A DNA stretch of 64,000 nt from Okapia johnstoni (GCA_024291935.2 CM044308.1:120554501-120618500), one strand, 5' to 3'. Shown: positions 1 through 10,452, counted from the stretch's first letter. Program-made: numbers and translations. Notes: a model not told the origin generated them from the letters alone.

Positions 1-125
1 ATTGTAGCACACTCAACTGGTGTTGGAAGTTGCTTGATGTGTAGAAAACCAACACATTTGGTGTCAGGTGTATTGTGTTAATAGCGGGAGAATCAAGGAG
101 AAACACAACAGTGTTTTTCCAACTC
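1..125. mobile_element. possible LTR 3' edge, cut by window start
   Basis: The first bases resemble the tail of an old mammalian retroviral-type LTR (a 'TTTGGTGTCAG' motif followed by a purine-rich stretch). The element would extend left of the window. This is a resemblance only; it also overlaps the start of the duplicated block at 53-512. Confidence 0.28.
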
Positions 126-512
126 ACCTGCAAGCACATTTAAGTAATACTGTCTCTACTTTTACTTAGTAATGCCCTGTTTTAAAATAAGTTTATTGTC
201 TTTTCTGATATCAAAGTGAAAACATACTTGGTTGTGTGTTCTATGTTTATTTAAATTAAAAATATATATATATATATATATATGCTGTATACCTGAAACA
301 CTTAATATTATGTTTCAATTATATCTCAATTTAAAACTTTTTAATGTGCATATATGTAAGTATTTATTTTTATAAAAATAAGGTCATACTGTACATACTA
401 TTTATGACTTGCTTTTTTTCATATAACAGTACATAATGGACATGTAGCTATGTAAACAAATACGGAACATCATAATTTTTTTCTCTTAGAAAAATTCTAC
501 CTTGTGAACTGT
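53..512 (+). repeat. duplicated 460-bp block, copy A
   Basis: Almost the whole block recurs at 1292-1750. By eye there are about eight differences: a small substitution/indel cluster near 78-86, a few single-base changes, and a different length of the (AT)n run at 261-283. The block contains an L1-3'-end-like segment after the AT run (CTGTATACCTGAAACAC) and an A+T-rich tail. The 513-1291 spacer is not duplicated. Confidence 0.92.
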
Positions 513-1291
513 CTTGATTGAAGAGTGTGTCCTTAAGAATATATGTGTATGTATATATATCCTAGGGTACTATCAGCCTCCAGAAAAAGACAAAGCAACT
601 CACTTGCAACACTTGCATATGAGAACTTCTTTACCAACAATGAGTCTTGGTAAATTTTATATCTTTGCAAATCTGATCACACTGGATCAACCAAATTACT
701 GTCAGATGCCTCAAGGTGGGGCCAACCAAACTCTCTTCAGGACTTTCAATCTTGTCTGGAGTGACCCAGACATGGAAGAAACCTTAGGGGGAGATAGTTG
801 AGCAGTTCCTTCTACCAAGACATTCTGGAATTGCCAGCCTCCTTCCTGTCTTCTTCAGCCTTCTTGATCTCTTCTGTTACCTCCTCACAGCTTTCCATAA
901 AATTTCCTTTTCCCTAGGTAGTTAAAATTAGTTTATGTAGCTTGTAACTAAATTGAAATAACAAGCAGGTTGCTGAATATATAAACCTGGGGTTCAGTCA
1001 AGGGAAAGTCTGGGCAGGAGATATAAATTTAGGATATAACAACAATACTATCAACTCCAGAAGGAGATGAAGTTAAATCTCCAACCCCTAACCTACTCCT
1101 AACTACAGCACTAATTTATTTAGAATGAATTTGACTTTTAATTTACCTTGCAGAAAACAGAGCAAATTAACCATACGGATTCACTTAAGTATTACAGATG
1201 TGTTTGTAATGAAAAAAAATTTATAGATAGATATATACAAACACACACGTACATATATATACATACACACATATGCACACTGAATACCCCA
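513..1291. other. spacer between duplicated blocks; no gene seen
   Basis: The 95-codon frame at 514-801 matches nothing I recognise and has no coding support. Bases near 960-1080 resemble an ancient LINE fragment (a GGGTTCAG... GAGATATAAATTT pattern). A mixed TA/CA simple repeat occupies about 1224-1281, directly before copy B. Confidence 0.5.
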
Positions 1292-1750
1292 CACATTTGG
1301 TGTCAGGTGTATTGTGTGGTAACAGTGGGAGAATCAAGGAGAAACACAACAGTGTTTTTCCAACTCACTTGCAAGCACATTTAAGTAATACTGTCTCTAC
1401 TTTTACTTAGTAATGCCCTGTTTTAAAATAAGTTTATTGTCTTTTCTGATATCGAAGTGAAAACATACTTGGTTGTGTGTTCTATGTTTATTTAAATTAA
1501 AAAATATATATATATATATATGCTGTATACCTGAAACACTTAATATTATGTTTCAATTATATCTCAATTTAAAACTTTTTAATGTGCATATATGTAAGTA
1601 TTTATTTTTATAAAAATAAGGTCATACTGTACATACTATTTATGACTTGCTTTTTTTCATATAACAGTACATAATGGACATGTATCTATGTAAACAAATA
1701 CAGAACATCATAATTTTTTTCTCTTAGAAAAATTCTACCTTGTGAACTGT
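1292..1750 (+). repeat. duplicated 460-bp block, copy B
   Basis: Second copy of 53-512 in the same orientation, offset about 1,239 bp, with a shorter AT run (1503-1521). Similarity stops abruptly after the shared TTGTGAACTGT at 1740-1750, where copy A continues CTTGATTG and copy B continues AAAATTG. Confidence 0.92.
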
Positions 1751-2305
1751 AAAATTGTAAAATTAGTGGGTTATTTTATAATGAAACCACAGTAAGCAAA
1801 CAAAATTTTTGAACTGGAGCCCAGGTGCACCTTGGACATTTCTTTAAAATTAAAATTAATTTCTCATATTCTCATTATTTTGCCTAAGCAAAGAAGATAT
1901 TAATTTGTCATTTCATTTAGCTCTTCTCATTTCCAGCCTAAGAACAAAGCCCAAACTCTAAATGCTGGTCCAGAAATGTACCCTAAGATTACTAAACAGT
2001 GTTGCATAAAATAATAATGTTATTTATTTTTATAGCAATTTTGCCATGCAACTACCTAGAATTTAACGCCAACTTCCTCGATATTTATGTACCCAAGCCA
2101 ATTTCCTTGGTATTTATATACCCACATGAACAGAGTTCAGTATTGTATATGGTACCTTCTGAATCAAAAGGCCTTTTCTTCAGAAAATATTAAAAAACCA
2201 TGAAAAGAGTGTTTCGGTGCCGACTCTCATAAACCTGCAAAAACATGAAGGAAGTTGGGGGAGAGGGCAATTGGTATGTGAGACAGTGTCTCTGCTTATG
2301 CCATG
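1751..2305. other. no feature recognised
   Basis: A+T-rich sequence with no convincing repeat, RNA gene or exon. The 64-codon frame at 1999-2193 has no supporting signal. Confidence 0.5.
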
Positions 2306-2315
2306 CCTAAATTTG

Positions 2316-2410
2316 TTCTATGTGTGTGTGTTTTAAAATTTTTTACCGAAGTATAGTTGATTTACAATGTTGTGTTAGTTTCCAGTATACAGCAAAGTGA
2401 TTCAGTTATA
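2316..2410 (-). mobile_element. short L1 3'-end fragment
   Basis: Antisense copy of the L1 3' UTR pattern (GTTGATTTACAATGTTGTG). It is flanked by a 10-bp direct repeat CCTAAATTTG at 2306-2315 and 2411-2420, a plausible target-site duplication, so this is a heavily 5'-truncated insertion. Confidence 0.7.
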
Positions 2411-2506
2411 CCTAAATTTGGATCAACGAGTTCCCTTAGGAAGTGGGGTGGGTGGGTAAGTTAAGAGTATGGGATTAACAGATACACAGTATCATAGAAA
2501 AATAGA

Positions 2507-2692
2507 GGGACTTCCCTAGTGTGGTTAAGACTTCATCTTCCAGTGCAGGGTGTGAGAGTTTGATCCCTGGTCAGAAAGCTAAGATCCCACATGTCTCATG
2601 GTCAAAAAGCAAAACATAAAACAGAAATAATGTTTTAAAAATTCAATAAAGAATTTAAAAATGCTCCACATCAAAAAAATCTTTTAAAAAGT
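2507..2692 (+). mobile_element. CHR-type SINE
   Basis: tRNA-derived head GGACTTCCCT with a degenerate box B (TTTGATCCCTGG), then AAGATCCCACATG and the longer tail with AAACATAAAACAGAA and TTCAATAAAGA. This is the long-tailed form also seen at 30469-30662. Confidence 0.85.
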
Positions 2693-2700
2693 GAGTGCAC

Positions 2701-2914
2701 AAAAAATAAATCTAAAATAAAATAGATAAACAACAAGGATTTATTGTACAGCACAAGGAACTATATGCAATGTCTTGTAATATCCTATACTGCAGAAGAA
2801 TTGGAAAAGAAAAGAATATAGATATATACACATATACGTATAACCAAATCACATTGCTTTACCCATGAAACTAACATAATAATATGTCAACTCTACCTCA
2901 ATTTAAAAAAAAAA
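2701..2914 (+). mobile_element. L1 3'-end fragment
   Basis: Sense L1 3' UTR: ATAAACAACAAGG, a TACAGCACAAGGAACTATAT motif, TGTAATATCCTATA and a final CAATTTAAAAAAAAAA tail. No ORF2 sequence is present. Confidence 0.8.
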
Positions 2915-2924
2915 GCCAAATTTC

Positions 2925-3005
2925 CTTAGATGATGTAAGAACAGTGCCCAGCACTTAGCAATAATGCTTGAGTCAAATATTTGTTGACATTTTAAATAAA
3001 TGATG
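2925..3005 (+). mobile_element. L2/MIR 3'-end fragment
   Basis: Matches the CAGTGCCCAGCACTTAG... AATATTTGTTGA ending shared by L2 and MIR, diverged. Too short for a subfamily call. Confidence 0.5.
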
Positions 3006-3261
3006 CTGTTTAAATGAGTTAGTTTGCATATAAGTGAAAAATTGGATGTATGATGTAAAAAATTCCATTTTTTGTTATTGATTAGAAAATATTAGAACTA
3101 GAAGGATTATTAGAAGTGACTTAAGTTGCTTCTTATACCTCAATCATAAGCAAAAACTTTCCGTAGTCATTAAAATCAGACACAGTACTTCAGTTTTCAA
3201 GAAATGAAAGGCAGTTTTATTGATTTATGTATCCTGAATTTTGGTTCTTCTACCTGATTAG

Positions 3262-3824
3262 AGTTTCAGTTACAGTTGCTACAAAACAAATTACCCCTTA
3301 AATTTAGTGATGTAAAACAACAACCATTTGCTTTTGCTTGTGACTCTGTGAGTCAGGAAGCTGACAAGAGCTCTAAGGGGCACTTTTATCTTAAGCTCTC
3401 TCACCTGCATGCAGTTAGCTTTTGGCTAGGACTGAAGTCATCTGAAGACCCGATTGGGTCAGACATGAAAGATGGCTTATTCACGTGGCTGGCAGTTGCT
3501 GCAGGCAGTTGTCTGGGAGCTCAGTTAGGTCTGTCTCCTGAACCATTTACCCATGACCTCTCCAGCAAGGTGGTCTCAGGGTTTTCAGATTACTTCACTG
3601 GTGGCTGACTTCCGGCAGAGCCATGTTCCAAGAGAAACAGGAGGAAGCTGCAGCACCTTTTACGACCCAACCTCAAAAGTCGCATACCATCACTTCCTCT
3701 GGATTTTATGGGGCAAAACAGTCACAAATTAATCTAGATTCAAAAGGCAGAGACATAGAGGCCACCACTTAATGGGAAAAGTAGCAAAGAATTTTGAGGC
3801 TATGTCTTTAAAATCACCACAGCC
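3262..3824 (-). mobile_element. MaLR (MLT1-type) LTR relic
   Basis: On the minus strand this reads as an ERVL-MaLR solo LTR: TGTGGTGATTTTAAA start, a GGTCGTAAAAGGTGCTGCAGC region, and an end corresponding to the family's GGGGTAATTTGTTACACAGCA. No internal retroviral genes adjoin it. The 110-codon plus-strand frame at 3276-3608 lies wholly inside it and is not a gene. Confidence 0.6.
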
Positions 3825-3954
3825 ATGTTAGAAAAAGGGTAAACTTGAGCTTACCCTTTATGAGACTTTTCATTTGGTTTGGTGCATAACTATCTCTAGG
3901 TTACATTTTTTACACTTTTTATTATAGAGAATTTTAAACATATAAAAGCAAGCA

Positions 3955-4200
3955 GGGGCTTCCCTGGTGGTCCAGTGGTTAAGGTCCATGGTCTGGGAAG
4001 CTTCCACCCGCCACAGGGCAGCTAAGCCTGTGCCCTGAGCCTGGGCACCTAGAGCCTGTGCTCCACAACAAGAGAAGCTACTGCAATGAGAAGGCTGCAC
4101 ATCCCAATTAGAGAGTAGCTCCCGCTCACCGCAACTAGGAAAAGCCCAAGTGCAGCAACAAAGACCCAGTGCAGCCAACAAAAAACAAACAAAACCAAAC
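3955..4200 (+). mobile_element. CHR-2-type SINE (long tail)
   Basis: Head GGGGCTTCCCTGGTGGTCC, then the diagnostic tail AACAAGAGAAGC, CCGCAACTAGG, AAAGCCC and AACAAAGACCCAGTGCAGCC, ending in an A-rich run. Box B is degraded by a deletion. Confidence 0.88.
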
Positions 4201-4215
4201 CTGAAGGTAGAACTG

Positions 4216-4756
4216 CCGCTGTTATTCAGTTGCCAAGTCATGTCTGACTCTTCACAACCTCATGGACTGCAGCATGCCAGGACTCCCTGTGCCTCACCAT
4301 CTCCCAGAGTTTGCCCAAACTCATGTCCATTGAATCAGTGATGCCATCCAACCATCTCATTCTCTGTTGCTCTCTACTCCTTCGCTTTCAATCTTTCCAA
4401 ACATCAGGGTCTTTTCCAATGAGTCAGGTGGTCAAAGTATTGGAACTTCAGCATCAGTCCTTCCAAAAAGTATTCAGGGTTGATTTCCTCTAAGATTGAT
4501 TGGTTTGATCTCCTTGCAGTCCAAGGGACTCTCAAGAGTCTTCTCCAACACCACAGCTCAAAAGCATCAATTCTTCAGCACTGTCTTCTTTATGGTCCAG
4601 CTCTCACATCTGTACATGACTACTGGAAAGACCATAGTCTTGACTACATGGACCTTTGTCGGTGAAGTGATGTCTTTGCTTTTTAGCACACTATCAGGGT
4701 TTGTCATAACTTCCCAGCCAAGAAGCAATAGTCTTCTAATTTCAGGGTTGCATTAA
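4216..4756 (-). mobile_element. BovB LINE, 3' end
   Basis: Antisense 3' 540 bp of BovB: AGTCATGTCTGACTC, CATGTCCATTGAATCAGTGA, TCTCCAACACCACAG and TTGACTACATGGACCTTTG landmarks in the order expected for the minus strand. It encodes only the region after the reverse transcriptase palm and is frame-broken. Together with 6763-7559 it forms an inverted pair. Confidence 0.93.
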
Positions 4757-4848
4757 CAATCCAGTAATTTTAACATTTAATTTTTAACAGTTCAGAGCCT
4801 AAGAAGAGGAAATCTGTCACTCCTTCCACCTTTTCCACTTTTATTTGC

Positions 4849-5709
4849 CATGAAGAACTACCATATAACCCAGCAATCCCACTACTGGGCATACACCCAG
4901 AGAAAAACATAACTCAAAAAGATATGCACACCCCAATGTTCACTGCAGCACTGTTTACAATAGCCAAAACATGGAAGAAATCTAGATGTCCATTGATAGA
5001 GGAATGAATAAAGAAGATGTGGTCAATTTATACAATGAAGTATTACTCAGCCATAAAAAGAAATGAAATCAGGTCATTTATAAAGACATGGATGGACCTA
5101 GAGATTGCCATACAGAGTGAAGTCATAAAGAGAAAAACAAATATTGTGTACTGATGTACCTATGTGTAATCTAGAAAAATGGTATAGATGATCCTATTTG
5201 AAGAGCAGAAATAGAGAATAAATGTATGGAGACCAAGGGAAGAAGAGAGTGGGATGAACTGGAAGACTGGGACTGACATACATACACTATTGATATGATG
5301 TATAAATAGATAGGGGCTTCCCTGATGGCTCAGTGGTAAAGAATTCACCTGACAATGCAGGAGATAAGAGTTCGATCCCTGGATTGGGAAGATCCCCTGG
5401 AGAAGGGAAGGGCTACCCACCCCAGTATTCTTGCCTGGAGAATTCCAAGGACAGAGGATCCTGGCAATCTACAGTCCATAGGGTTCACAAAGAGTTGGAC
5501 CCGACTGAGAGACTAACACTTCACTTCATAAAATAGATAACTAACGAGAATCCACTGTATAGCTCAGGGAACTCTACTCAGTGCTCTGTGATGACCTAAA
5601 TGGGAAGAAAACCCCAAAAGGAAGGGATATATGTATACATAGAGCTGGTTCACTTTGTTGTACAGTAGAAACTAACACAACATTGTAAAGCAACTATATT
5701 CCAATAAAA
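4849..5709 (+). mobile_element. L1 3' end, split by a SINE
   Basis: Starts in the C-terminal ORF2 region (ACCATATAACCCAGCAATCC, ACATGGATGGACC) and runs through the 3' UTR to CCAATAAAAATT. A Bov-tA interrupts it at 5313-5527. Frames are broken; this is a dead 5'-truncated copy. Confidence 0.9.
5313..5527 (+). mobile_element. Bov-tA SINE inserted in L1
   Basis: Complete head and tail. Box A-like TGGCTCAGTGG at 5326-5336 and a box B with one change (AGTTCGATCCC). Target-site duplication ATAAATAGATA (5302-5312) and ATAAAATAGATA (5528-5539) lies inside the L1, so the SINE is the younger element. Confidence 0.95.
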
Positions 5710-6175
5710 ATTAATTTTAAAAATACAAAACGTGGTATTTTATTTCAAAGACTCTTTCTTCACTTACTATCTGGAAGAGCTCCATAAAGAGGAATTTTTC
5801 CTTATCTGCATTGGGTTACCCAAGGATTCATTTAGCATAGGAAAAGCAGAATGGCAGAACAACGCTTGGTTCATTCCCTATGTTTTCCAGGATTTAAAAT
5901 AGTTAGTAGATTACTTTATAAAATTCAAATAGGGATTTATTATGCAACAAAAAAACCTTTAGAAAGTATACTGTATATGCATCAGTGGCTTTTTGTTTTG
6001 TTTTTACATTTTAATGACATATAAAAATAAAATCTAGGAATTTTAAAAACAGCAGCGGTGTACAGCCCCAGAGAACATTCTGCCTAGTCAAGCACACAAA
6101 GGAAGATTTTGGGAGAGATCTGGAAAATTATGGAAGTGGCATGTATGAATATTTGAGAGACATGGTTGATTACAT
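5710..6175. other. no feature recognised
   Basis: A+T-rich sequence; no repeat family, exon or RNA gene that I can defend. Confidence 0.5.
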
Positions 6176-6184
6176 ATAGATGAT

Positions 6185-6208
6185 GTGCGTGCGTGCGTGC
6201 GTGCGTGC
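6185..6208. repeat. (GTGC)6 microsatellite at SINE tail
   Basis: Six tetranucleotide units directly at the 3' tail of the antisense Bov-tA. This tail type (GCATGCACGCAC) is shared by a Bov-tA subgroup in this window, so the microsatellite probably grew from the SINE tail. Confidence 0.9.
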
Positions 6209-6426
6209 ATGCTCAGTCACTTCAGTCATGTCCGACTCTTTGTGACCTCATGGACTGTAGCCCACCAGGCTCCTCTCTCCATAGGATTCACCAGAGAAGA
6301 ATACTGGAGTGGGTTGCCATGCCCTCCTCCAGGGGATCTTCCTGACCGAGGGATTGAACCTATGTCTCTTATGTCACCTGCATTGGCAGGTGGGTTCTTT
6401 ATCACTAGGGTCACCTGGGAAGCCTC
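6209..6426 (-). mobile_element. Bov-tA SINE, antisense
   Basis: Head reads on the minus strand as GGCTTCCCAGGTGACCC. Direct repeats near AGATGATG (6178-6185 and 6429-6436) fit a target-site duplication. Confidence 0.92.
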
Positions 6427-6636
6427 ATGAAGATGATGGGGGTATCAAAATGCTTAGGGTAATTTGGATGAGTTTATAGACAAATAGGCAAATGAAAAAA
6501 ACAGTTTTTAACAAAGGAAAAATGGGATTGTATGAAAAAGGAGGTATGGTTGTCTATACTACTTGGCTTTTCTGTCAACAACATTTGCTTGGTCATAATA
6601 ATGTAAACATGGACTTTTAGTTCATTTCTCTTTTAT

Positions 6637-6748
6637 TGGCCTTGCCACTCAGCTTTACGGAATCTCAGTTCCCTCACCAAAGATTGAACCCAGGCCATGG
6701 CAGTGAAAATACCAAATCCTAATTCTAGACCACCAGGGAACTTCCTAA
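6637..6748 (-). mobile_element. CHR-type SINE, antisense
   Basis: Minus-strand landmarks: CCAGGGAACTTCC end, ATTGAACCCAGGCC box-B region and ATCTCAGTTCCCTCACC. Short-tailed and diverged. Confidence 0.8.
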
Positions 6749-6762
6749 ACATTGACTTTGAT

Positions 6763-7559
6763 ATAACAAAAAGTATGCAGATGACACCACCCTTAAGGCA
6801 GACAGTGAAGAAGAACTAAAGAGCCTCTTGATGAAAGTAAAAGAGGAGAGTAGAAAAAGTTGGCTTACAGCTCAACATTCGGAAAACTAAGATCATAGTA
6901 TCCGGTCCCATCACTTCATGGCAAATAGATGGGAAAACAATGGAAACAGTGGCTGACTTTATTTTGGGGGGCTCCAAAATCACTGCAGATGGTGACTGCA
7001 GCCATGAAATTAAAAGATGCTTATTACTTGGAAGAAGTTATGACCAACCTAGACAACATATTAAAAAGCAGAGCAAATTACTTTGCCAACAAAGGTCTGT
7101 CTAGTCAAGGTTATGGTTTTTCCAGTAGTCATGTTTGGATGTGAGAGTTGGACTATAAAGAAAGCTGAGCGCCAAAGAATTGATGCTTTTGAACTGTGGT
7201 GTTGGAGAAGACTCTTGAGAGTCCCTGGGACTGCAAGGAGATCCAACCAGTCCATCCTAAAGGAAATCAGCCCTGAATGTTCCTTGGACGGAATGATGCT
7301 GAAGCTGAAACTCCAACACTTTGGCCACCTGATTTGAAGACCTGACTCATTGGAAAAGAGCCTGATGCTGGGAAAGATTGAAGGTGGGAGGAGAAGGGGA
7401 CGACAGAGGACGAGATGGTTGGATGACATCACTGACTCAATGGACATGAGTTTGAGTGAACTCTGGGAGTTGGTGATGGACAGGGAGGCCTGGCGTGCTG
7501 CAGTCCGTGGGGTCCAAAGAGTCGGATACGACTGAGTGACTGAACTGAACTGAACTGAT
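6763..7559 (+). mobile_element. BovB LINE, 3' 0.8 kb
   Basis: 5'-truncated copy that begins just before the reverse transcriptase catalytic motif: codons for Y-A-D-D at 6774-6785. It then runs to the natural 3' end with the repeated ACTGAACTGAACTGA tail. Several frameshifts break it, although frames of 84 and 61 codons remain at 7083-7337 and 7350-7535. Protein role by family: RT plus C-terminal region of a self-priming LINE. Confidence 0.95.
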
Positions 7560-7566
7560 TGATATG

Positions 7567-7745
7567 CTTGGGTTTCCCACATGGCTCAGTGGTAAAGAAT
7601 CTGCCTGCCAGGCAGTAGACACAGGTTCAATCCCTGTGTCAGGAAGATCCCCTGGAAAAGGGCATGGCAACCCACTTCAGTATTTTTGCCTGGTGGGCTA
7701 CAGTTCATGAGGTGGAAAAGAGTCGGACACAACTGAGTGCACACT
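7567..7745 (+). mobile_element. Bov-tA SINE with internal deletion
   Basis: Head GGGTTTCCCACATGGCTCAG with box B GGTTCAATCCC. The tail lacks about 25 bp between TTTTTGCCTGG and TGGGCTACAG, where a full copy has the GAGAATCCCATGGACAGAGG segment. Ends in an A/C-rich run. Confidence 0.9.
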
Positions 7746-8154
7746 CACACACAAATACACACAAACACATTGCATGTATAAATATAGAAATTAACCTTAA
7801 AAAAGGATATATTGTCCATGCAATATGAAAAATATAGAAAAAAGAGAGCTGCAAAGTAAAGCTTACTCTAAGGTCAGAAAAAAACACGCACAGAAATGTT
7901 TCAGTGTATATTTTACCTGTGGGTTTAACAATGATCTCTTTAATCCACTTATAGGGGCTTTCTTTAAAAAATCAATATGTTTTCTTTACTTCCAGTACAT
8001 TCTCAATCATAATCATTATCTTCCATGTCCTTCACAGCTTATTTCAAGTCACTTTATCTTATCATCTCATTCCTAATTCTAAACCTGATTCCAAGCTGAA
8101 TCCTCTTCTGGAAATGGCCTACCAATTGAACTGATCTTTCTGAACTGCCCCAAT
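7746..8154. other. no feature recognised
   Basis: A+T-rich; the 83-codon frame at 7825-8076 has no coding support. Confidence 0.5.
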
Positions 8155-8330
8155 CCATCATGGAGTAGTGGTTAAGGGCTTGGAGCTCTGGAATCCAGCA
8201 GACCCAGTTCTATCCCTGCTGGGCCACTTGGGGATTAGATGACCTTGGGGAAGTTACTCTGTTTGCCTCAATTTCTCCTGTTCACGAGGATAGTATTAGT
8301 ACCTATTCCACAAGTGCAGAGGTTAAAAAA

Positions 8331-8550
8331 GGCTTTCCAGGTGGCTCAGTGGTAAACAATTCACCTGCCAACGCAAGAGATGCCAGAGACTTGGGTTCGA
8401 TCCCTGGGTCAGGAAGATCCCTTGGAGGAGGGCACGGCAAGCCAATATTCTTGCCTGTAGAATCCCATGGACAAAAGAGCCTGGTGGGCTATGGTCCATG
8501 GTGTTGCAAAGAGTCAGACACGACTGAGCAGCTGAGCACACACACACGCA
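8331..8550 (+). mobile_element. Bov-tA SINE inside MIR
   Basis: Full-length copy ending in CACACACACACGCAAAAC. Its target repeat GGTTAAAA lies just upstream and recurs as ACTTAAAAGAG at 8553-8563. Confidence 0.93.
8342..8404 (+). promoter_or_regulatory. RNA polymerase III internal promoter boxes in SINE
   Basis: TGGCTCAGTGG at 8342-8352 fits the A-box consensus TRGYNNARNNG exactly and GGTTCGATCCC at 8394-8404 fits the B box. The boxes come from the tRNA-type head. Activity is not shown; this is one of the best preserved pairs in the window. Confidence 0.7.
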
Positions 8551-8563
8551 AAACTTAAAAGAG

Positions 8564-8850
8564 AGCTCCCTGGTGGCTCAGTGGTAAAGAATCCACCTGC
8601 TGATGAAGGAGACACAAGTTCAGTCCCTGGTTGGGAAAGATCCCACAAGCCACGGAGTAACTAAGCCTGTGTGCCACAACTATTGAGCCTGTGTCCTAGA
8701 GCCTTTTTTTTGCAACAAGAGAAGCAACTGCAAAGATAAGCCCACACATCACAACGAGGAGTAGTCCCCAATCATTGCAACTAGAGAAAGCTTGAGCAGC
8801 AACGAAGACCCAGCATAGATAGATAAATATAGATAAATAAAATTATTTTT
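8564..8850 (+). mobile_element. CHR-2-type SINE inside MIR
   Basis: Head CTCCCTGGTGGCTCAGTGG, then AAGCCACGGAGTAACTAAGC, CAACAAGAGAAGC, AACTAGAGAAAGC and AACGAAGACCCAGC, followed by an ATAGATA-rich tail. It starts beside the second copy of the TTAAAAGAG target repeat. Confidence 0.9.
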
Positions 8851-9176
8851 TAAAAAGTAAAACTGCTTTGCCTTTGGGGAGCTTGAGCCTTTAAAAAAAA
8901 AAGTTAAAAGAGATAATATTTATAAATAGGGTAAGTCTTCCAGGTAAATATGAGCTATTATTGTTAAAAAGCAGGCAGACGTGCCATCAGAGGCGTCTCT
9001 CCTAACTCTTATCTAAAGACGCTAAATGGTGTTCCTATGCAGGGGATCTGGGATTCATTTACAGGGTGACTGTGAGAGACTAGCATGTGGTAGACACTGG
9101 AGGCAGAAGAGAAATAAGACATTACCCTGCCTTCAAGAGGCCTAAGACTAGAGGGGAAAGCGGACATACAATGTGG

Positions 9177-9519
9177 TTGTTGGTCTTCAGTTGCTAAGTT
9201 CAGTTCTCCAGTGGACTGCAGCACGCTGGGATCCTCTGTTCTCCGCTGTCTCCCAGTGTTTGCTCAAATTCATGTCCATTGAGTAGCTGATGCTAACTAA
9301 CCATCTCATACTCTGCTGCCCCCTTATACTTTTGTCTTCCACCTTTTCCTGCATCAGGGGCTTTTCCAGTAGACTCTTCACATCAGGTAGCTGAACAGTA
9401 TCAGTTCTTCCAGTAAATATTCAGGGTTGAGTTCCTTTAGGATTCACTGGTTTGATCCCCTTGCTGTCCAAGGGACTCTCAAGAGTCTTCTCCAGCACCA
9501 CAATTTGAAAGCATCCTGT
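9177..9519 (-). mobile_element. BovB LINE 3' end, old copy
   Basis: Antisense BovB 3' end, more diverged than others in the window: ATTCATGTCCATTGAGTAGC, GGGCTTTTCCAGTAG and CCAAGGGACTCTCAAGAGTC are still clear. Stops within the frame on the minus strand. Confidence 0.85.
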
Positions 9520-9954
9520 GGTAAGTGATAGAATAAAGGTAGAACAGGGAAGATGTTCACCAAGACTGGTAGAGTGGGGCCACCACAATTCTCCACATGG
9601 CAACAGTTGTCTTCTGCAAGAGCATAGAGAAGGAGGTTGTGAATAGTATAACGTCCAGTGACACAAAAAGGAACTTTTTTTGTAAAGTAGATTTTTTGGC
9701 AAACTTTTTTGTCAAGTGGATTCAGACCTGGAATCTGTTAACACAGTGGCAGAGGTGATGGTTGCAGTGGATGAACCTCTCACTGGGTAAGATCTGCTAA
9801 GCTCACTACAGATTGCATCAAATAGCTCCTTAGACTCATTCCAAACTTCAACAGACACGTGAATGGTGATAACCCTGGGTTGGGCTGGCCGGCATAGACA
9901 TAACTCGTCAAGGGGGTCTGATGGATACTAAAAGAACAAAGTAACCATGTCATA
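9520..9954. other. unassigned; contains a short tandem duplication
   Basis: No gene seen. A 21-22-bp unit of the type AACTTTTTTTGTAAAGTAG is repeated at 9672-9693 and 9702-9722. Confidence 0.5.
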
Positions 9955-10010
9955 AAAAACCAAACTTACCCAAGAGAGGTCCGGTCCTTTGTCTTTAGCT
10001 ATAGGGAGGT

Positions 10011-10081
10011 GGGAAGCCTGGTGTGCTGCAGTCCGTGGGGTCACAAAGAGTTAGAAATGATGGAGCAACTGAACAACAACA
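10011..10081 (+). mobile_element. 71-bp BovB 3'-end insertion
   Basis: Only the last BovB tail is present (GGGAAGCCTGGTGTGCTGCA to ACTGAACAACAACA). Direct repeats ATAGGGAGGT (10001-10010) and ATAGAGAGGT (10082-10091) flank it, so this is an extremely truncated retrotransposition event, not a deletion remnant. Confidence 0.85.
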
Positions 10082-10452
10082 ATAGAGAGGTAATCTCTAG
10101 GCCCCTGGAATGTCCTGCCCGACAGGAGTGTTTTTGTTTGCCTGGGGCTTTGGTCATTGGATAGTCTAATATTGCGGTTTATGATGAGGGCTTTGGGTCA
10201 CACCATATCAATTCTGAACTCCAGAAGAGTCTGGAGTCTAGAAGTCAGCCATGTAGGGAACATCTGACCAAGCCCTAATAAAAACTCTGGACATCAATGG
10301 CTTGAGTAAGCTTTCCTTTTGGGCAAGTCTATTAGCTTATTGTCACATCATGGTCAGGACTTCAGGACTCCATCCCCCCATGCAGAGAGGATGACCAGTG
10401 ACCTTCGGACCCCTCCTGACTCTGCCCTCCATCTCTTCCCTTGACTGATTTC

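Larger units (their letters stand above)
8155..8968 (+). mobile_element. MIR SINE split by two insertions
   Basis: The 5' and core parts are at 8155-8328 (GTAGTGGTTAAGGGCTTGGA, TGACCTTGGGGAAGTTAC) and the 3' end resumes at 8903-8968 (GTTAAAAGAGATAATATT ... GAGCTATTATT). A Bov-tA and a CHR SINE lie between the two halves. Confidence 0.88.

Noticed and set aside
3276..3608. 110-codon open frame
   Set aside because: Lies entirely within an antisense MaLR LTR relic.
7061..7582. 173-codon minus-strand open frame
   Set aside because: It is the reverse strand of the sense BovB 3' end; the same antisense frame appears at 14825-15325, 40888-41214 and 61554-61931, each opposite another BovB copy.
8331..8404. 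tRNA genes suggested by A and B boxes
   Set aside because: The boxes belong to SINE heads; no cloverleaf with anticodon stem and acceptor stem can be completed in any copy.
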